NCBI RefSeq assembly: GCF_001663815.1
Contig: NZ_CP016027.1
Coordinates: 868,001-932,000, forward strand
Source of the DNA: Halothiobacillus diazotrophicus
GTDB lineage: Bacteria > Pseudomonadota > Gammaproteobacteria > Halothiobacillales > Halothiobacillaceae
Direction of reading: 5' to 3'
DNA length: 64,000 bases
Shown: piece by piece, positions 25,495 through 34,209 of the stretch
How the letters are laid out: each line of letters opens with the position of its first letter
Position numbering within the stretch: position 1 is the first letter of the stretch
Program-made: the position numbers and the translations under genes
Notes under the pieces: generated by a model
What the model was told of the DNA's origin: nothing
Seen by the model: the letters and a program-made list of their open reading frames with translations, nothing else
The model's database searches: none

Positions 25495-25522
25495 CGGGGC
25501 AAGCGGAAACTCGCTTGCCCCG
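25495..25522. other. GC-rich hairpin between csx1 and the HTH gene
   Basis: CGGGGCAAGCG-GAAAC-TCGCTTGCCCCG forms a perfect 11-bp stem. No T-run follows, so it is not a canonical terminator. It may be a REP-like element or an mRNA processing or stability structure. Confidence 0.45.
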
Positions 25523-25577
25523 GTCGAGGGGCCGCACACTGCGACCGACCACAGCAGATCGAGGAAGGTACGGACGA

Positions 25578-25931
25578 ATGAACCAACAATCCGGTCATAT
25601 CACCCCAGCCGGCGGAAACATATTCGAGGATCTGGGCTTTGACACCGCCGCCGCCCTGCAGACCGAGTCGCGGCGCCTTGTGGCCCAACAGCAGGCCATT
25701 CGGGACAGCCTCATGGCCGCACTGCTCACAGGGATCGACGCGCAGGGGCTCACGCCTGGCGAAACGGCCTCCCTGCTGGGACTCGGCCGCACCCGGCTCA
25801 CCGAGCTGAGGCAATGCAGAACTGACAGATTCACCATCGACGAGCTGGTCCGCCTCCTGCTGCGAACCGGGCTGAGGGTGCATTTCGAGGTCTCCCTCCC
25901 CACGGAAGCCGCAAAACATGAAACCGGGTGA
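25578..25931 (+). CDS. XRE/HigA-like antitoxin-type transcriptional regulator (orphan)
   Basis: 117 residues from ATG 25578. Begins with a conserved HITPAGGNIFEDLGFD segment, followed by helix-turn-helix QGLTPGETASLLGLGRTRLT ELRQCRTDRFTIDELVRLLL (split) and a beta-strand tail GLRVHFEVSLP. This architecture is that of antitoxins which pair with RelE/HigB-like toxins, whose gene normally precedes. No toxin is encoded within the preceding ~150 bp, so it is an orphan, perhaps recruited to regulate the adjacent CARF operon (inference). Confidence 0.8.
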   Translation: MNQQSGHITPAGGNIFEDLGFDTAAALQTESRRLVAQQQAIRDSLMAALLTGIDAQGLTPGETASLLGLGRTRLTELRQCRTDRFTIDELVRLLLRTGLRVHFEVSLPTEAAKHETG

Positions 25932-26114
25932 CGGGTACCGTTCATGCCGGTGTAACGATACTATCCGGGCCTCACCGATCAAGGGTATTCAAGCGGTGGG
26001 CATGGCCCTCGCCCGCCGGCAGAATGGTCGGTTCACCAAGACGAACGCTGCGCCATGAACCTCGCACCCAAGCCGAATGGCAGGGGCCGAGGGATACCGG
26101 GATCGCCAGAATGG

Positions 26115-26246
26115 TTAAGGCCGGCGCAGGTGCTTTACCGCCCACTGGCGCAGCGGTTTTCGATACCTGCTTGCGAAGTGCACGGCCATGGCCAGCCCCA
26201 GGCCGACCAGAGAGACGACGATCACCGCTTCGTGGTTAATGTGCAT
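26115..26246 (-). CDS. 43-residue single-pass membrane protein
   Basis: ATG 26246 with GGGAG eight bases upstream. Acidic/His N-terminus (MHINHEA), one transmembrane helix (VIVVSLVGLGLAMAVHF) and a basic tail ending AVKHLRRP. It resembles in layout and tail the 40-residue protein at 46122-46244 (tail HLARHLRKPD), on the other side of the CRISPR locus. No known family. Small but with a proper ribosome site and typical topology, so probably real. Confidence 0.5.
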   Translation of the reverse strand: MHINHEAVIVVSLVGLGLAMAVHFASRYRKPLRQWAVKHLRRP

Positions 26247-26522
26247 GGCACGGACTCCCGCCTGGATTGAGGATGCTCGGAATGGACACCCCTTCCACAT
26301 TACCTGAAGTTCACGAGATGCCGAGAAAAAACCCGGGACCATGATTTGGCGGCATCCCGCCCGGAGCGGGTACGGAGCCTCCCCACCGGCCCCTGCTCAA
26401 AGGGATTTAGATGCCTCATGTCAGGCACTTGGCATCGAATAATCATGCATCTGCTGACTGCGCTCCTGCAGAAAATTGTGCACAGCGCTGACGCTGGAAC
26501 AGGTCACAGGGAGTCGAAATAC
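26247..26522. other. Gene-poor stretch with a possible relic CRISPR repeat
   Basis: No supported gene. At 26391-26413 CCCCTGCTCAAAGGGATTTAGAT matches the last 22 bases of the array repeat (CCCTGCTTAAAGGGATTAAG-AC) at 19 of 22 positions, in plus-strand crRNA orientation; the upstream half of the repeat is not preserved. Could be a relic repeat or chance similarity. Confidence 0.3.
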
Positions 26523-27638
26523 TCAATTGGCAGAGGAAGCGCAGCAGTTGCATGCCTTGAAACCAATCTTTTGCAAGAGCTCGTCTCCGAATTCCAGGTC
26601 CGGGTTGAATCTGACCATGAAATAGGTCTTGAGATCTGTTTTGAGCTGTTCCTTCAGGTTGTGCCATTGATCAACGATTCGCCGTGCCCCTTCATCATCG
26701 ATGTGCACCGCTCCATCCTTGACCTTGTGAGTGCAGTTTCCATAAGCGCAAACAATCGCGATATTTTCCCGTCTGAAGTCCAGCATTTCCCGAATTTTGG
26801 TGTCGATGGCCTTCTTTATTTCGGAAATACGGGGGTTTTGCTCTACGGTTATACCCGAGTTCGATGCCGAGAGTTCCTCGGTTGGGCTGGCGTTCCGTAG
26901 GCGGAATCTAATCGACATCCGAACCACAAATTGATGAGGGTCTGATTGAAGCAGATCTATGTTGTCCCTGAACCATGCACGGAAATCATCCATAGCCTTC
27001 GGTCCCCTTGCAATAATCTCCACGGGAATCCTGTAATTCAGGTAGTTTGCCCGAAGTTTCGGGCATGCGTAATCCTGATGGTAGGCAGGATTTCTTCCCG
27101 GAAATACCAGAAAGCTATTGGTGCGCCGATTCGTGGCGACATGCTTGTAGAAGTAATCTATGAAGAACTCCGGGTTCTCGTAGAAAGAACGCGCGGCAGC
27201 TAGCCAGCGTTGTTCCTGTATGGACAGCATCCAGAGCGACATGTCGTAAAGATTCCCCAGATACAGTTTATGCAGCTTGGCTCGATCGATGCCCGGTACA
27301 AGCCTTTTAGCATTAAATTGTGTGATGTACACCAGCACGATGAAACCCCAATTAATAGGTTGAGGCTTATCGTAATCGCGTACAGGTCATGGGTAATGGG
27401 CCGCAAGCTTGCGGCGCGCAAGGGCGTGGATCTTGGAATGGATTGGGATGTTGTGGCGGTTGTCACAAGGACGGATGTATACATCGATGGCGCATCATTG
27501 GATCCCGGAGATTCCCCGCGTACGAAATACATCCCTGGCATGGCCGATCACGGGAAGGTTGGTCGGAAAAGACTCGCTTACCATACCCATCATTCTCACC
27601 TGAGGCGGAATCCGATCGACTTCGGCCTCACCCGACAT
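26523..27638 (-). pseudogene. Hypothetical protein gene with two in-frame TGA codons
   Basis: A single reading frame of 372 codons from ATG 27638 (MSGEAEVDRIPPQVRMMGMV) to the stop at 26523, interrupted only by TGA at 27497-27495 (codon 48, ...SGIQ-TGA-CAIDVYI...) and at 27389-27387 (codon 84, ...AAHYP-TGA-PVRDYD...). Both sides of each TGA read as normal protein (DVYIRPCDNRHNIPIHSKIH, KPQPINWGFIVLVYITQFNA), so this is one gene, not two. CGA to TGA transitions are the simplest explanation. The region after 27338 (about 271 residues with Cys pairs ACPKL, YGNC, ACNCC) could still be made from a GTG. I do not recognise the family. Confidence 0.65.
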
Positions 27639-27644
27639 GAATTT

Positions 27645-28101
27645 CTATAATCGTAAAGCCCCTTGAATGTCTTTCAGAAGATTCCTTAGTGACCCTGGGT
27701 ACATCCAGACCATGCCCATCAGCAGGTAGAGGAAGGATGAGGCAAACGCGTTGGCCGGACGCATGAACAAGGCTTCGGGATTGACCATGGACCAGTACAG
27801 CCAGTAACAGCCAGTAACAGCCGTCAATGCTAAACCAGGCGAAGAACAGTGCCAATGGGATCATCTTCCAATTCAGCCGACGGATTACATGAATAAACCA
27901 AGGGGCCGTCAGGTAAGTCAAGATTGCCATGGTGAAGCTAACACCAACATCCCAATCGGGCGCAGGCATGACCACAGACCCAATCAGAAGAAGGGCGATC
28001 CCCACAGCCAGGGAGCCCAACTTCCATGGACGTAAAAATTCCCTTGACCAATGGATGCTCGTATTACCTTTGCCATATGAAGCAATCATGTAGCCCCCCA
28101 T
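27645..28101 (-). pseudogene. Four-TM membrane protein gene frameshifted by a 10-bp tandem duplication
   Basis: Starts at ATG 28101 or 28089 (MIASYGKGNTSIHWSREFLR) and encodes hydrophobic segments LGSLAVGIALLLIGSVVMP, FTMAILTYLTAPWFIHVI and MIPLALFFAWF. At 27801-27820 the 10-mer CCAGTAACAG is present twice in tandem. Removing one copy joins the frame to GCYWLYWSMVNPEALFMRPA and NAFASSFLYLLMGMVWMYPG, ending at 27645. The duplication therefore knocked out the gene recently. It lies 6 bp from the TGA-interrupted gene, and both are probably part of the same decaying unit. Confidence 0.75.
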
Positions 28102-28267
28102 GGTGATCTGTTCCGCCCATCCAAGGTAAAAGAGTAAATCGATTCCTATAAGCCCAAGCCGCCAACTATAAGGAGCTTTTGCAAGTTATATCGAAGGCAC
28201 GGTTTCGCATCAGATCACGGGATAATTGGCGTCACCCAATTTTCGTCCGGATAAGCCATCATCATGT

Positions 28268-28871
28268 GTCTTAATCCCTTTAAGCAGGGAGGGTCGGTTC
28301 GGACATTCGAATCAATGGCGAGTGGTACAATGCTTCTGGTCTTAATCCCTTTAAGCAGGGAGGGTCGGTTCGGACCCAATTCATCGGCGCCAAAGAGGCA
28401 TGGGGATGTCTTAATCCCTTTAAGCAGGGAGGGTCGGTTCGGACGCGCAGCGCGCCGACGAGGGCCGATAGAATGACGTCTCAATCCCTTTAAGCAGGGA
28501 GGGTCGGTTCGGACCGATCGATGTTCGCGGAGCAAGCCTGACATGCCGTGTCTTAATCCCTTTAAGCAGGGAGGGTCGGTTCGGACTGTAGCGGTTCAAC
28601 CGTCCCAACAGGACACAACCGTCTTAATCCCTTTAAGCAGGGAGGGTCGGTTCGGACAGAGACCATTCCGGTCAATGGTTCGGTTGAAAAGGTCTTAATC
28701 CCTTTAAGCAGGGAGGGTCGGTTCGGACGGATTCCTGTTTAACAACCGTCCATTTAGGACATGTCTTAATCCCTTTAAGCAGGGAGGGTCGGTTCGGACC
28801 GAGACAGGAGATACGAACATGAGCAGCGTCATGTGTCTTAATCCCTTTAAGCAGGGAGGGTCGGTTCGGAC
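28268..28871 (-). CRISPR. CRISPR array 1: 9 repeats, 8 spacers
   Basis: 37-bp repeat; plus-strand form begins GTCTTAATCCCTTTAAGCAG and ends GGAGGGTCGGTTCGGAC. Repeats start at 28268, 28339, 28408, 28478 (one T to C change), 28550, 28621, 28692, 28763 and 28835; spacers are 32-35 bp and all different. Transcription is inferred on the minus strand because the conserved leader lies at the right end (28872 on) and the minus-strand repeat ends in GGGATTAAGAC, giving an 8-nt ATTAAGAC handle as usual for type III/Cas6 crRNAs. The newest spacers are therefore at the right end. Confidence 0.97.
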
Positions 28872-29040
28872 TGCTGTCATATTTCCAAATGATTTCGAAT
28901 CAATGGCTTGGCGCGGATTTTTTCCGCACCAAAATGAGGCAAAAAAGTTAGCTTTTTTGAGCCGTCGTTCTTGCTGGATTTTGAAAGATTCCGAACCGGT
29001 TGCGCATCCGAACCGTCCCCTAACTCTACCCGCCGCCCTG
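28872..29040 (-). promoter_or_regulatory. CRISPR leader of array 1
   Basis: About 165 bp starting TGCTGTCATATTTCCAAATG directly after the last repeat, nearly identical to the sequence after array 2 (35484 on) and clearly related to the one beside array 3. It includes GCGCGGATTTTTTCCGCACC (a short inverted repeat) and AAAATGAGGCAAAAAAGTTA. Conservation next to three arrays marks it as the leader that holds the crRNA promoter and adaptation signals. Confidence 0.85.
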
Positions 29041-29185
29041 CCCCTCGGCAAGCGGTTCGTTCCCGGCCCGATAGACCGATCGGGGTAACCCGCCCCTTGC
29101 TCGCCAGCGTCTCGCCAATCGCCGCCCCGCTTGCGGCCCAACGTCCCGCACGCTCCTGACGGTTCGCCCCAGCCGCAACGGGCAC

Positions 29186-29329
29186 TCACGTCATCAATCA
29201 CGTCATCAATCACGTCATCAATCACGTCATCAATCACGTCATCAATCACGTCATCAATCACGTCATCAATCACGTCATCAATCACGCCATCAATCACGCC
29301 ATCAATCACGCCATCAATCACGCCATCAA
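29186..29329. repeat. 12-bp tandem repeat (minisatellite), 12 units
   Basis: Eight perfect units of TCACGTCATCAA followed by four units of TCACGCCATCAA and a partial unit. It sits between the leader of array 1 and the start of the envelope operon. No gene is supported in 29041-29534; frames through the repeat give Ser-Ile-Thr-Ser or Val-Ile-Asp-Asp repeats, which are unlikely to be real protein. Possibly a repeated protein-binding site or a slippage-prone spacer. Confidence 0.9.
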
Positions 29330-29534
29330 TCACGCCGGACCGGCTCGGTGGGCCAACCGGGCTTGCAAGCTTGCCCCACGGGATCCCCCGGGCGCATCCG
29401 GGAACAATGCCTTTCATCAGGAACGCGGCCGGCGCTTCCGCTTCGCCGGAACCATGCCGGCCAGGGCAATGGATCGGTCGATATTCACCCGCCCCGCCAC
29501 GGACCCGCCAATACACGAAAGGTAGTACACCACC

Positions 29535-29861
29535 ATGCACAGTTCACGAATTGACAGGCACACGACCAACCCGCTCCCACACGCCCCGGTGTTCCGTGCG
29601 CTGCCGGTCCTGCTGGTCACCCTGGCCCTGGGCGGCTGTGCCACGCCCGAGGGATACCGGCCCCACCCGGGATTCCGCTGGCAGCCGGTGGGCATCAACG
29701 CCGAGGGCTGCACCCTCTACACCAAGGTCGCCACCCGCCCCGGCACGGTGGTGGATGCCGCCTTGTGGGTCCGCACGCCCGACGGGGCCCATGTGCTCGA
29801 CCCGACTGCCTGCCACGGGGCAACCGGGGAGCGCCCGAACAACGGCCGACACGACCAGTAA
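29535..29861 (+). CDS. Small lipoprotein, first gene of the inter-array operon
   Basis: 108 residues. Hydrophobic signal (ALPVLLVTLALGGC) with lipobox LGGC and Cys35 as predicted lipidation site. The mature part is about 74 residues (TPEGYRPHPGFRWQPVGINA ... HVLDPTACHGATG) with no recognised domain. 30 bp before the S8 protease gene and in the same direction. Probably a periplasmic or outer-membrane-anchored partner of the products downstream (inference from position). Confidence 0.65.
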   Translation: MHSSRIDRHTTNPLPHAPVFRALPVLLVTLALGGCATPEGYRPHPGFRWQPVGINAEGCTLYTKVATRPGTVVDAALWVRTPDGAHVLDPTACHGATGERPNNGRHDQ

Positions 29862-29891
29862 CCACCGACACACCGACCAGGAGTCCCGACA

Positions 29892-31391
29892 ATGAACGCG
29901 AAGAATCTGCTGACCCTTGCCCTCCTTGCCACGACCGCCGCCACCCTCGCCGGCTGCGGTGGTGGTTCCTCCACGCCGCCGGACACCGGGAGCTATGTCC
30001 CCAATCCGGCACCGACTCCGGCGCCGACCTACCCGACCAACAGCGGGCGGGTGACGGTCACAAGCGATTATGCCGGTGCGCCGGCTCAAAGCGTGACCGT
30101 GGCCGTTCTGGACTCCGGCATCAACAGCCAGCACCAGGAATTCACCGACAACGGCGGCAAGAACGGCGTCGGTGGCGCGATTGTCAGCGGCGGGATCAAC
30201 ACGGTCAACGCTTATGACAATGCCTATCCGACACTGCCCCAGACCAGCGGCAATCTGGACACGACCAACTACCAGTGGAATTCCAGCCAGTACAGCAACG
30301 AGTCCTACCACGGCAACTTCGTCGCCTCGATCATCGCCGGGGCACATACCGGCTATTCCGGGGATGCCAGCCTGTATATCGAGAAAATCACCGGCTACGG
30401 CACGGCAAGCGCCAATGTGATCGACTTTGGCTTCTCGGACGCCGCCAACAACGGGGCTCAGTTCGCAAACCTCTCGTTTGGGTACGACCCGATCAGCGAA
30501 TATCAGCAGACAGCGAACTACGAAAATTCCGTCAACGGGTATCAAGGAACCGTCCGCAATGCGACCGATGCCGACTGGGTTTCGTGGCAGAACACGATCA
30601 GCCATGGCCTCGGCATGGTGGTGAGCGCGGGGAACAATTCCTTGAACTTTTCGACCTCTCACGCCACGGCGGCTGGCTGGAATGTCAACAATCCGCTGTA
30701 CAAGCAAGTCCTGATCGTTGGCGCTTTGTCCTCGGACAACAGCACCCTGGCCTCCTACTCGAACTACGCCGGGGATGATCCGAACGTCCAGGCTCGCTTC
30801 ATCACGGCAGTCGGCACCAACACCGGTGCCGACCCGAGCACCAACACAAAGTATGGGCAGTTCATGGGGACCTCCTCGGCGGCCCCCATCGTCACCGCCG
30901 CAGCCGCCACGCTGAAGTCCTACTGGTCGTTCATGACCCCGGCCCAGGTAGAACAGCGTTTGCTGGACACCGCCGACAAGAACTTCAACAGCCTGTGGAA
31001 CCAGAACAACTGCGGCACCTCTGGCGCCCTGAACTGCGGCAGCTACTACTACGGTTCGGGGCGGCTTGATCTGAACGCGGCCATGCAGCCGGCTGGCGTG
31101 GTCGTGACCACGACCGCCGCCTCGGTGCCGACCAGCGCCTCCGCACAGTCTGCCCCGGCAGCCGCAACCGGTATATCCGTCCCGGCCTCTCTGGCCCCGG
31201 TTGCCGCCTCGGTCAAGGCCGCCTCGGTGGGTGTCCAGGGATTCGACGCCATCGGTCGCAACTACACCCTGAACCTCGCGCCCTCGGTGAGCACCTTTGC
31301 CGACCCGACGCAGACGGTGAGCTACAAGATGACCGGCTTCGCGGCGAAGTTCATGCAGTCGGGTCAACCGTTCAAGACGCTGGACCAGTAA
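29892..31391 (+). CDS. Subtilisin-like (S8) serine protease lipoprotein
   Basis: 499 residues, AGGAG eight bases before ATG. Lipobox LAGC (Cys22), then a Gly/Ser/Pro linker. Catalytic triad visible: Asp74 in VAVLDSGINSQH, His140 in ESYHGNFVASIIAG, Ser328 in MGTSSAAPIVTAAAATL; oxyanion Asn in VSAGNNS. The C-terminal ~130 residues are Ala/Ser-rich and include FDAIGRNYTLNLAPSVSTFA, similar to the segment that links the protease to the beta-barrel in S8 autotransporters. Here the chain stops, and a barrel-like sequence is encoded separately 62 bp downstream. Envelope-anchored protease; substrate unknown. Confidence 0.88.
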   Translation: MNAKNLLTLALLATTAATLAGCGGGSSTPPDTGSYVPNPAPTPAPTYPTNSGRVTVTSDYAGAPAQSVTVAVLDSGINSQHQEFTDNGGKNGVGGAIVSGGINTVNAYDNAYPTLPQTSGNLDTTNYQWNSSQYSNESYHGNFVASIIAGAHTGYSGDASLYIEKITGYGTASANVIDFGFSDAANNGAQFANLSFGYDPISEYQQTANYENSVNGYQGTVRNATDADWVSWQNTISHGLGMVVSAGNNSLNFSTSHATAAGWNVNNPLYKQVLIVGALSSDNSTLASYSNYAGDDPNVQARFITAVGTNTGADPSTNTKYGQFMGTSSAAPIVTAAAATLKSYWSFMTPAQVEQRLLDTADKNFNSLWNQNNCGTSGALNCGSYYYGSGRLDLNAAMQPAGVVVTTTAASVPTSASAQSAPAAATGISVPASLAPVAASVKAASVGVQGFDAIGRNYTLNLAPSVSTFADPTQTVSYKMTGFAAKFMQSGQPFKTLDQ

Positions 31392-31453
31392 GCGCCCAGC
31401 GCGCAGTAGCCCGGCTCTGCCGGGCAGGATGGGCGAAACAGAGGACAAGAGAC

Positions 31454-32374
31454 ATGGCAGCCATCATTCACCAGATGATCGACTACAACAGCGCAGGACA
31501 ACCCGCGATGGCCTATGTCGAGGCCGTGGCCGCCCGCCCCGAAGTGGGCAGCAGCTTCGCCGCTTTCCACTTCACCAAGGGCCGCGCCCTGCCGGGCGAG
31601 CCGGGGACCGACCTGCCCGTGGCCCTGGTGACGTTCAACGGGGCCGGCCCACTGGCCGGGATCGTTCAGAACGCCGATGGGGTGTCCTCGACGATGCGCA
31701 GCGGCCCGGTGTTCGTCAAGAATACGGCCTGGTCCGGCAACGCCGGGCGCGCCGACCTGACCGGCAACGACACGGTGATGCAGTTCGGTTCGGCCATTGG
31801 CGTGGATTTCACCGACACCGTGCAAGTTCGGGCCGAGCAGGTCCGGGCCACGGAAAGCCGCGGCTTTCTCGGTGCCATCGGCACCGGGGGGTTCAGCACC
31901 TCTGGCGGGGCCACCCTGCAACTCACCGGGCTGTCTCTGCGCCTGCACGGCACCACCCGTTTCGGTCGTCTGGGGCTGTTCGCCACCTACCGGCAGGGCA
32001 CGGCCCGGTCGGCTTACGCCAACTCGCTGCTCTCGCGGATCGACGCGAAGCTCACGCAGGCAGCCAGCGGGGTCTGGTGGCAGGACGGTCGCAACGCCGC
32101 CGCACTCGTCGTCAGCCAACCGCTGGGCATCACCGGGGGCGACATGAGCCTGAAGCTCGCCTCCGGCCGCACGGACGCCGGGGCGGTCACGTACAACACC
32201 CCGACCGTGAACCTGACCGGCATCCGTCAGGTGAACGTCGAAGCCGGGTTCACCCACTACATTAACAATCAGGTGAAAGTGGGCCTGAACCTGATCTACG
32301 TGCAGCACCCGAGCAACCAGCCTGGGTTGAATCACGACGCCGGGGCCATGCTGCTGATGGGGGCAAGACTGTGA
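31454..32374 (+). CDS. Autotransporter beta-barrel-like protein split from the S8 protease
   Basis: 306 residues, AGAGGACAAGAGAC before ATG. Glycine- and aromatic-rich alternating pattern with AALVVSQPLGITGGDMSLKL, VEAGFTHYINNQVKVGLNLI and a C-terminal HDAGAMLLMGARL ending hydrophobic/aromatic. This is the usual sequence style of the C-terminal barrel of S8-family autotransporters (VSQPLRVESG..., ...HDAAVGLRYRL). No signal peptide is visible, which is odd for an outer-membrane barrel. Family assignment rests on motif memory. The stop overlaps the next start (GTGA). Confidence 0.55.
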   Translation: MAAIIHQMIDYNSAGQPAMAYVEAVAARPEVGSSFAAFHFTKGRALPGEPGTDLPVALVTFNGAGPLAGIVQNADGVSSTMRSGPVFVKNTAWSGNAGRADLTGNDTVMQFGSAIGVDFTDTVQVRAEQVRATESRGFLGAIGTGGFSTSGGATLQLTGLSLRLHGTTRFGRLGLFATYRQGTARSAYANSLLSRIDAKLTQAASGVWWQDGRNAAALVVSQPLGITGGDMSLKLASGRTDAGAVTYNTPTVNLTGIRQVNVEAGFTHYINNQVKVGLNLIYVQHPSNQPGLNHDAGAMLLMGARL

Positions 32375-32985
32375 ATGACCTCTCCGCCATCTGCTACGCC
32401 AACCTCGTGGGGCTCATGCTGATCCCGCTGGCTTGGTGGCAATTCGCCCACGCCCGCGACAAGCGTGCGTTCCTGGCGCTCAATGTCGGCACCTGTCTGG
32501 TCGTGGCAGCTTCCTTCGCCCTGGTCGGGCAACAGACCGCGGCAGCGGTTTCCCTGGCCGCCGCCACCACCAGCCTGGGGCAGTATGTGTTGGCCGAACG
32601 CTCGCCCTTCCTTCGCGCAGGGGTGGCGCTGGCCTCCATTTCCGGTGCGCTGACACTTGCCTTCCCGCACGATCTGTTCGCCTGGCTGGCTGCCTTCGGC
32701 TATGCCTGGGTGCGGGTGGCGGAAGCCAGTCGAGAGTCCCTGATGCGCACCATGTACGTCCTCTCCCCGGCTCTCTGGGCGCTGCTCTCGCTGCATGCGC
32801 AAAGCTACACCCTGGCCACGGTAGATCTGGTCGGGCTCTTTCTGTCCATCCGCTGGGTGGTCACCCGCCTGGAGCGCCTGGAGCGCCGGTTAGACACACA
32901 GGCCGGCGAACCGCACGCCCCGCATCCGACCCGCACCAAGGCGGATGCCCCAGCCGTACCGCCAACCCGCCGGCAGACGGCATGA
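32371..32985 (+). CDS. Multi-pass inner-membrane protein (YgjV-like)
   Basis: 204 residues from GTG 32371, coupled to the preceding gene by a GTGA overlap. About six hydrophobic segments (including YANLVGLMLIPLAWWQFAHA, NVGTCLVVAASFALVG, ALASISGALTLAF, MYVLSPALWALLSLHA, TVDLVGLFLSIRWVV) then a hydrophilic, Pro-rich 40-residue C-tail. Size and spacing resemble the Imp-YgjV family of unknown function; this match is tentative. Confidence 0.6.
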   Translation: MNDLSAICYANLVGLMLIPLAWWQFAHARDKRAFLALNVGTCLVVAASFALVGQQTAAAVSLAAATTSLGQYVLAERSPFLRAGVALASISGALTLAFPHDLFAWLAAFGYAWVRVAEASRESLMRTMYVLSPALWALLSLHAQSYTLATVDLVGLFLSIRWVVTRLERLERRLDTQAGEPHAPHPTRTKADAPAVPPTRRQTA

Positions 32986-33001
32986 CTCCGGAGACCCGCC
33001 C

Positions 33002-34093
33002 ATGATCATCCCCAGGGACCGAACCTATTTCCACCACCAGTTGTTGATGGGCCGCCTGCGCCTGCTCAGAAATCAGCGACAATTCCTCTGGCTCGGGACC
33101 CTTACCCTGATCTGGCTTGCGGCCGTCGCCGTCTATTCCCGTTTCCAGTCTGCCCCGCCCCCCGGAACGCTCGAGTTCGTCAGCCTCGTTCTGTTTCTGA
33201 CGCTCGTCGACATGTATCTCTATGGGCAATTGCACACACAGTGGCGTCGCCGCAGCGAACTCCGGCAACGGATTGACGAAATTCGGGCACTCGTTCACCC
33301 GGTGGGCGATGCCGATACACCGATCCGGGATAGGGGATCCTGGTGTCGGGCTGGTGATCGGACAAACCGTAGCGGGACGACCAAACCGTTCGGCTGGCCG
33401 CGGAAATCCACCGGGCACTCGGTGACGAAGGCGAAGCTGCTCGCCCTGCGCGCGCGACTCCCGGTATTCGGCCTGGCCAGCGCGCTCGCCCCGGACACCC
33501 TGAAACCGGTGCCGTCCACGTACCTGGATGCCGAAGGCCGAAACTGGACCCGCCTCGATCACGAACCGACCGGCCCGTTCGGCCCCCTGCTGGCCGCCCT
33601 GGAAATGCGCGACATGGCGCTGTACGCGGAAGACCGGCGCCGGGCAGGCCGGCACCTTGGCGCGGCGATACGGGGGGTGCCGCTGGCCGTGCTGCGCGCC
33701 CTGGGTCAGCCGGATCGTCTGGTGAACGCCCTGGTCGGTGCGCCGGGCATCGAGGGAAGCTGGACGTTCAGCACCGAGGCAGGCAAGACCTGCCGGATTC
33801 CCGTCGGGCGTATCGGCGGCGCGCACCTGGTGTTCGTCCGCCATGTACAGGAAACTGACACCCGGGGCGCCTCGCGCCTGATTATTGAACAGGTGATCAC
33901 GGATCGTCGGCTGGTCATCCTGGATGTAGCGCGCTTCGAGGTGTTCACCCGCGCCACATCGCTGCCCCTGTATTTTCGCGATACCCGGGTGGCGATTCCG
34001 CCGGATGCCCCCGTCCTGATACCCCAGTCGCAACCCGATCGCCCCATCGTCGCACTGGGGGAGGCTGCCCTGGCGTACGAGATCGAATTCTGA
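33002..34093 (+). CDS. Membrane-anchored protein of unknown function
   Basis: 363 residues from ATG 33002 (GGAG eight bases upstream). Two transmembrane helices near the N-terminus (LWLGTLTLIWLAAVAVYSRF; LEFVSLVLFLTLVDMYLYGQ) followed by a ~290-residue soluble domain. Residues ~105-145 (ADTPIRDRGSWCRAGDRTNR and onward) are unusually polar and basic and might reflect compensated frameshifts. The rest (LLAALEMRDMALYAEDRRRA, IIEQVITDRRLVILDVARFE) looks normal. No family recognised. Part of the inter-array operon. Confidence 0.6.
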   Translation: MIIPRDRTYFHHQLLMGRLRLLRNQRQFLWLGTLTLIWLAAVAVYSRFQSAPPPGTLEFVSLVLFLTLVDMYLYGQLHTQWRRRSELRQRIDEIRALVHPVGDADTPIRDRGSWCRAGDRTNRSGTTKPFGWPRKSTGHSVTKAKLLALRARLPVFGLASALAPDTLKPVPSTYLDAEGRNWTRLDHEPTGPFGPLLAALEMRDMALYAEDRRRAGRHLGAAIRGVPLAVLRALGQPDRLVNALVGAPGIEGSWTFSTEAGKTCRIPVGRIGGAHLVFVRHVQETDTRGASRLIIEQVITDRRLVILDVARFEVFTRATSLPLYFRDTRVAIPPDAPVLIPQSQPDRPIVALGEAALAYEIEF

Positions 34094-34209
34094 ACGGTTT
34101 CGCCGGGCCACGCCCCGCGCGGACGCCTGCGATCCGGCGACGGTTCTGATACCTTCACGCCTGGCGATGTCGTGGACAATGCGCCCCGCCTGCAAACCCG
34201 GAGACAACG

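Noticed and set aside
25515-25577. Longer start for the HTH gene at 25578
   Set aside because: The upstream codons are low-complexity and the conserved antitoxin N-terminus begins at 25578.
28215-29540. Long minus-strand frames through array 1 with repeated R-T-D-P-P-C-L-K-G-L
   Set aside because: They are translations of the CRISPR repeat and of the minisatellite, not proteins.
29544-31448. 634-codon minus-strand frame opposite the S8 protease
   Set aside because: The plus-strand gene has a signal sequence and catalytic triad; this frame has neither start signals nor domains.
33310-33430. Frameshift in the 33002-34093 membrane protein
   Set aside because: The polar stretch is suspicious, but no alternative frame gives a convincing continuation, so no frameshift is claimed.
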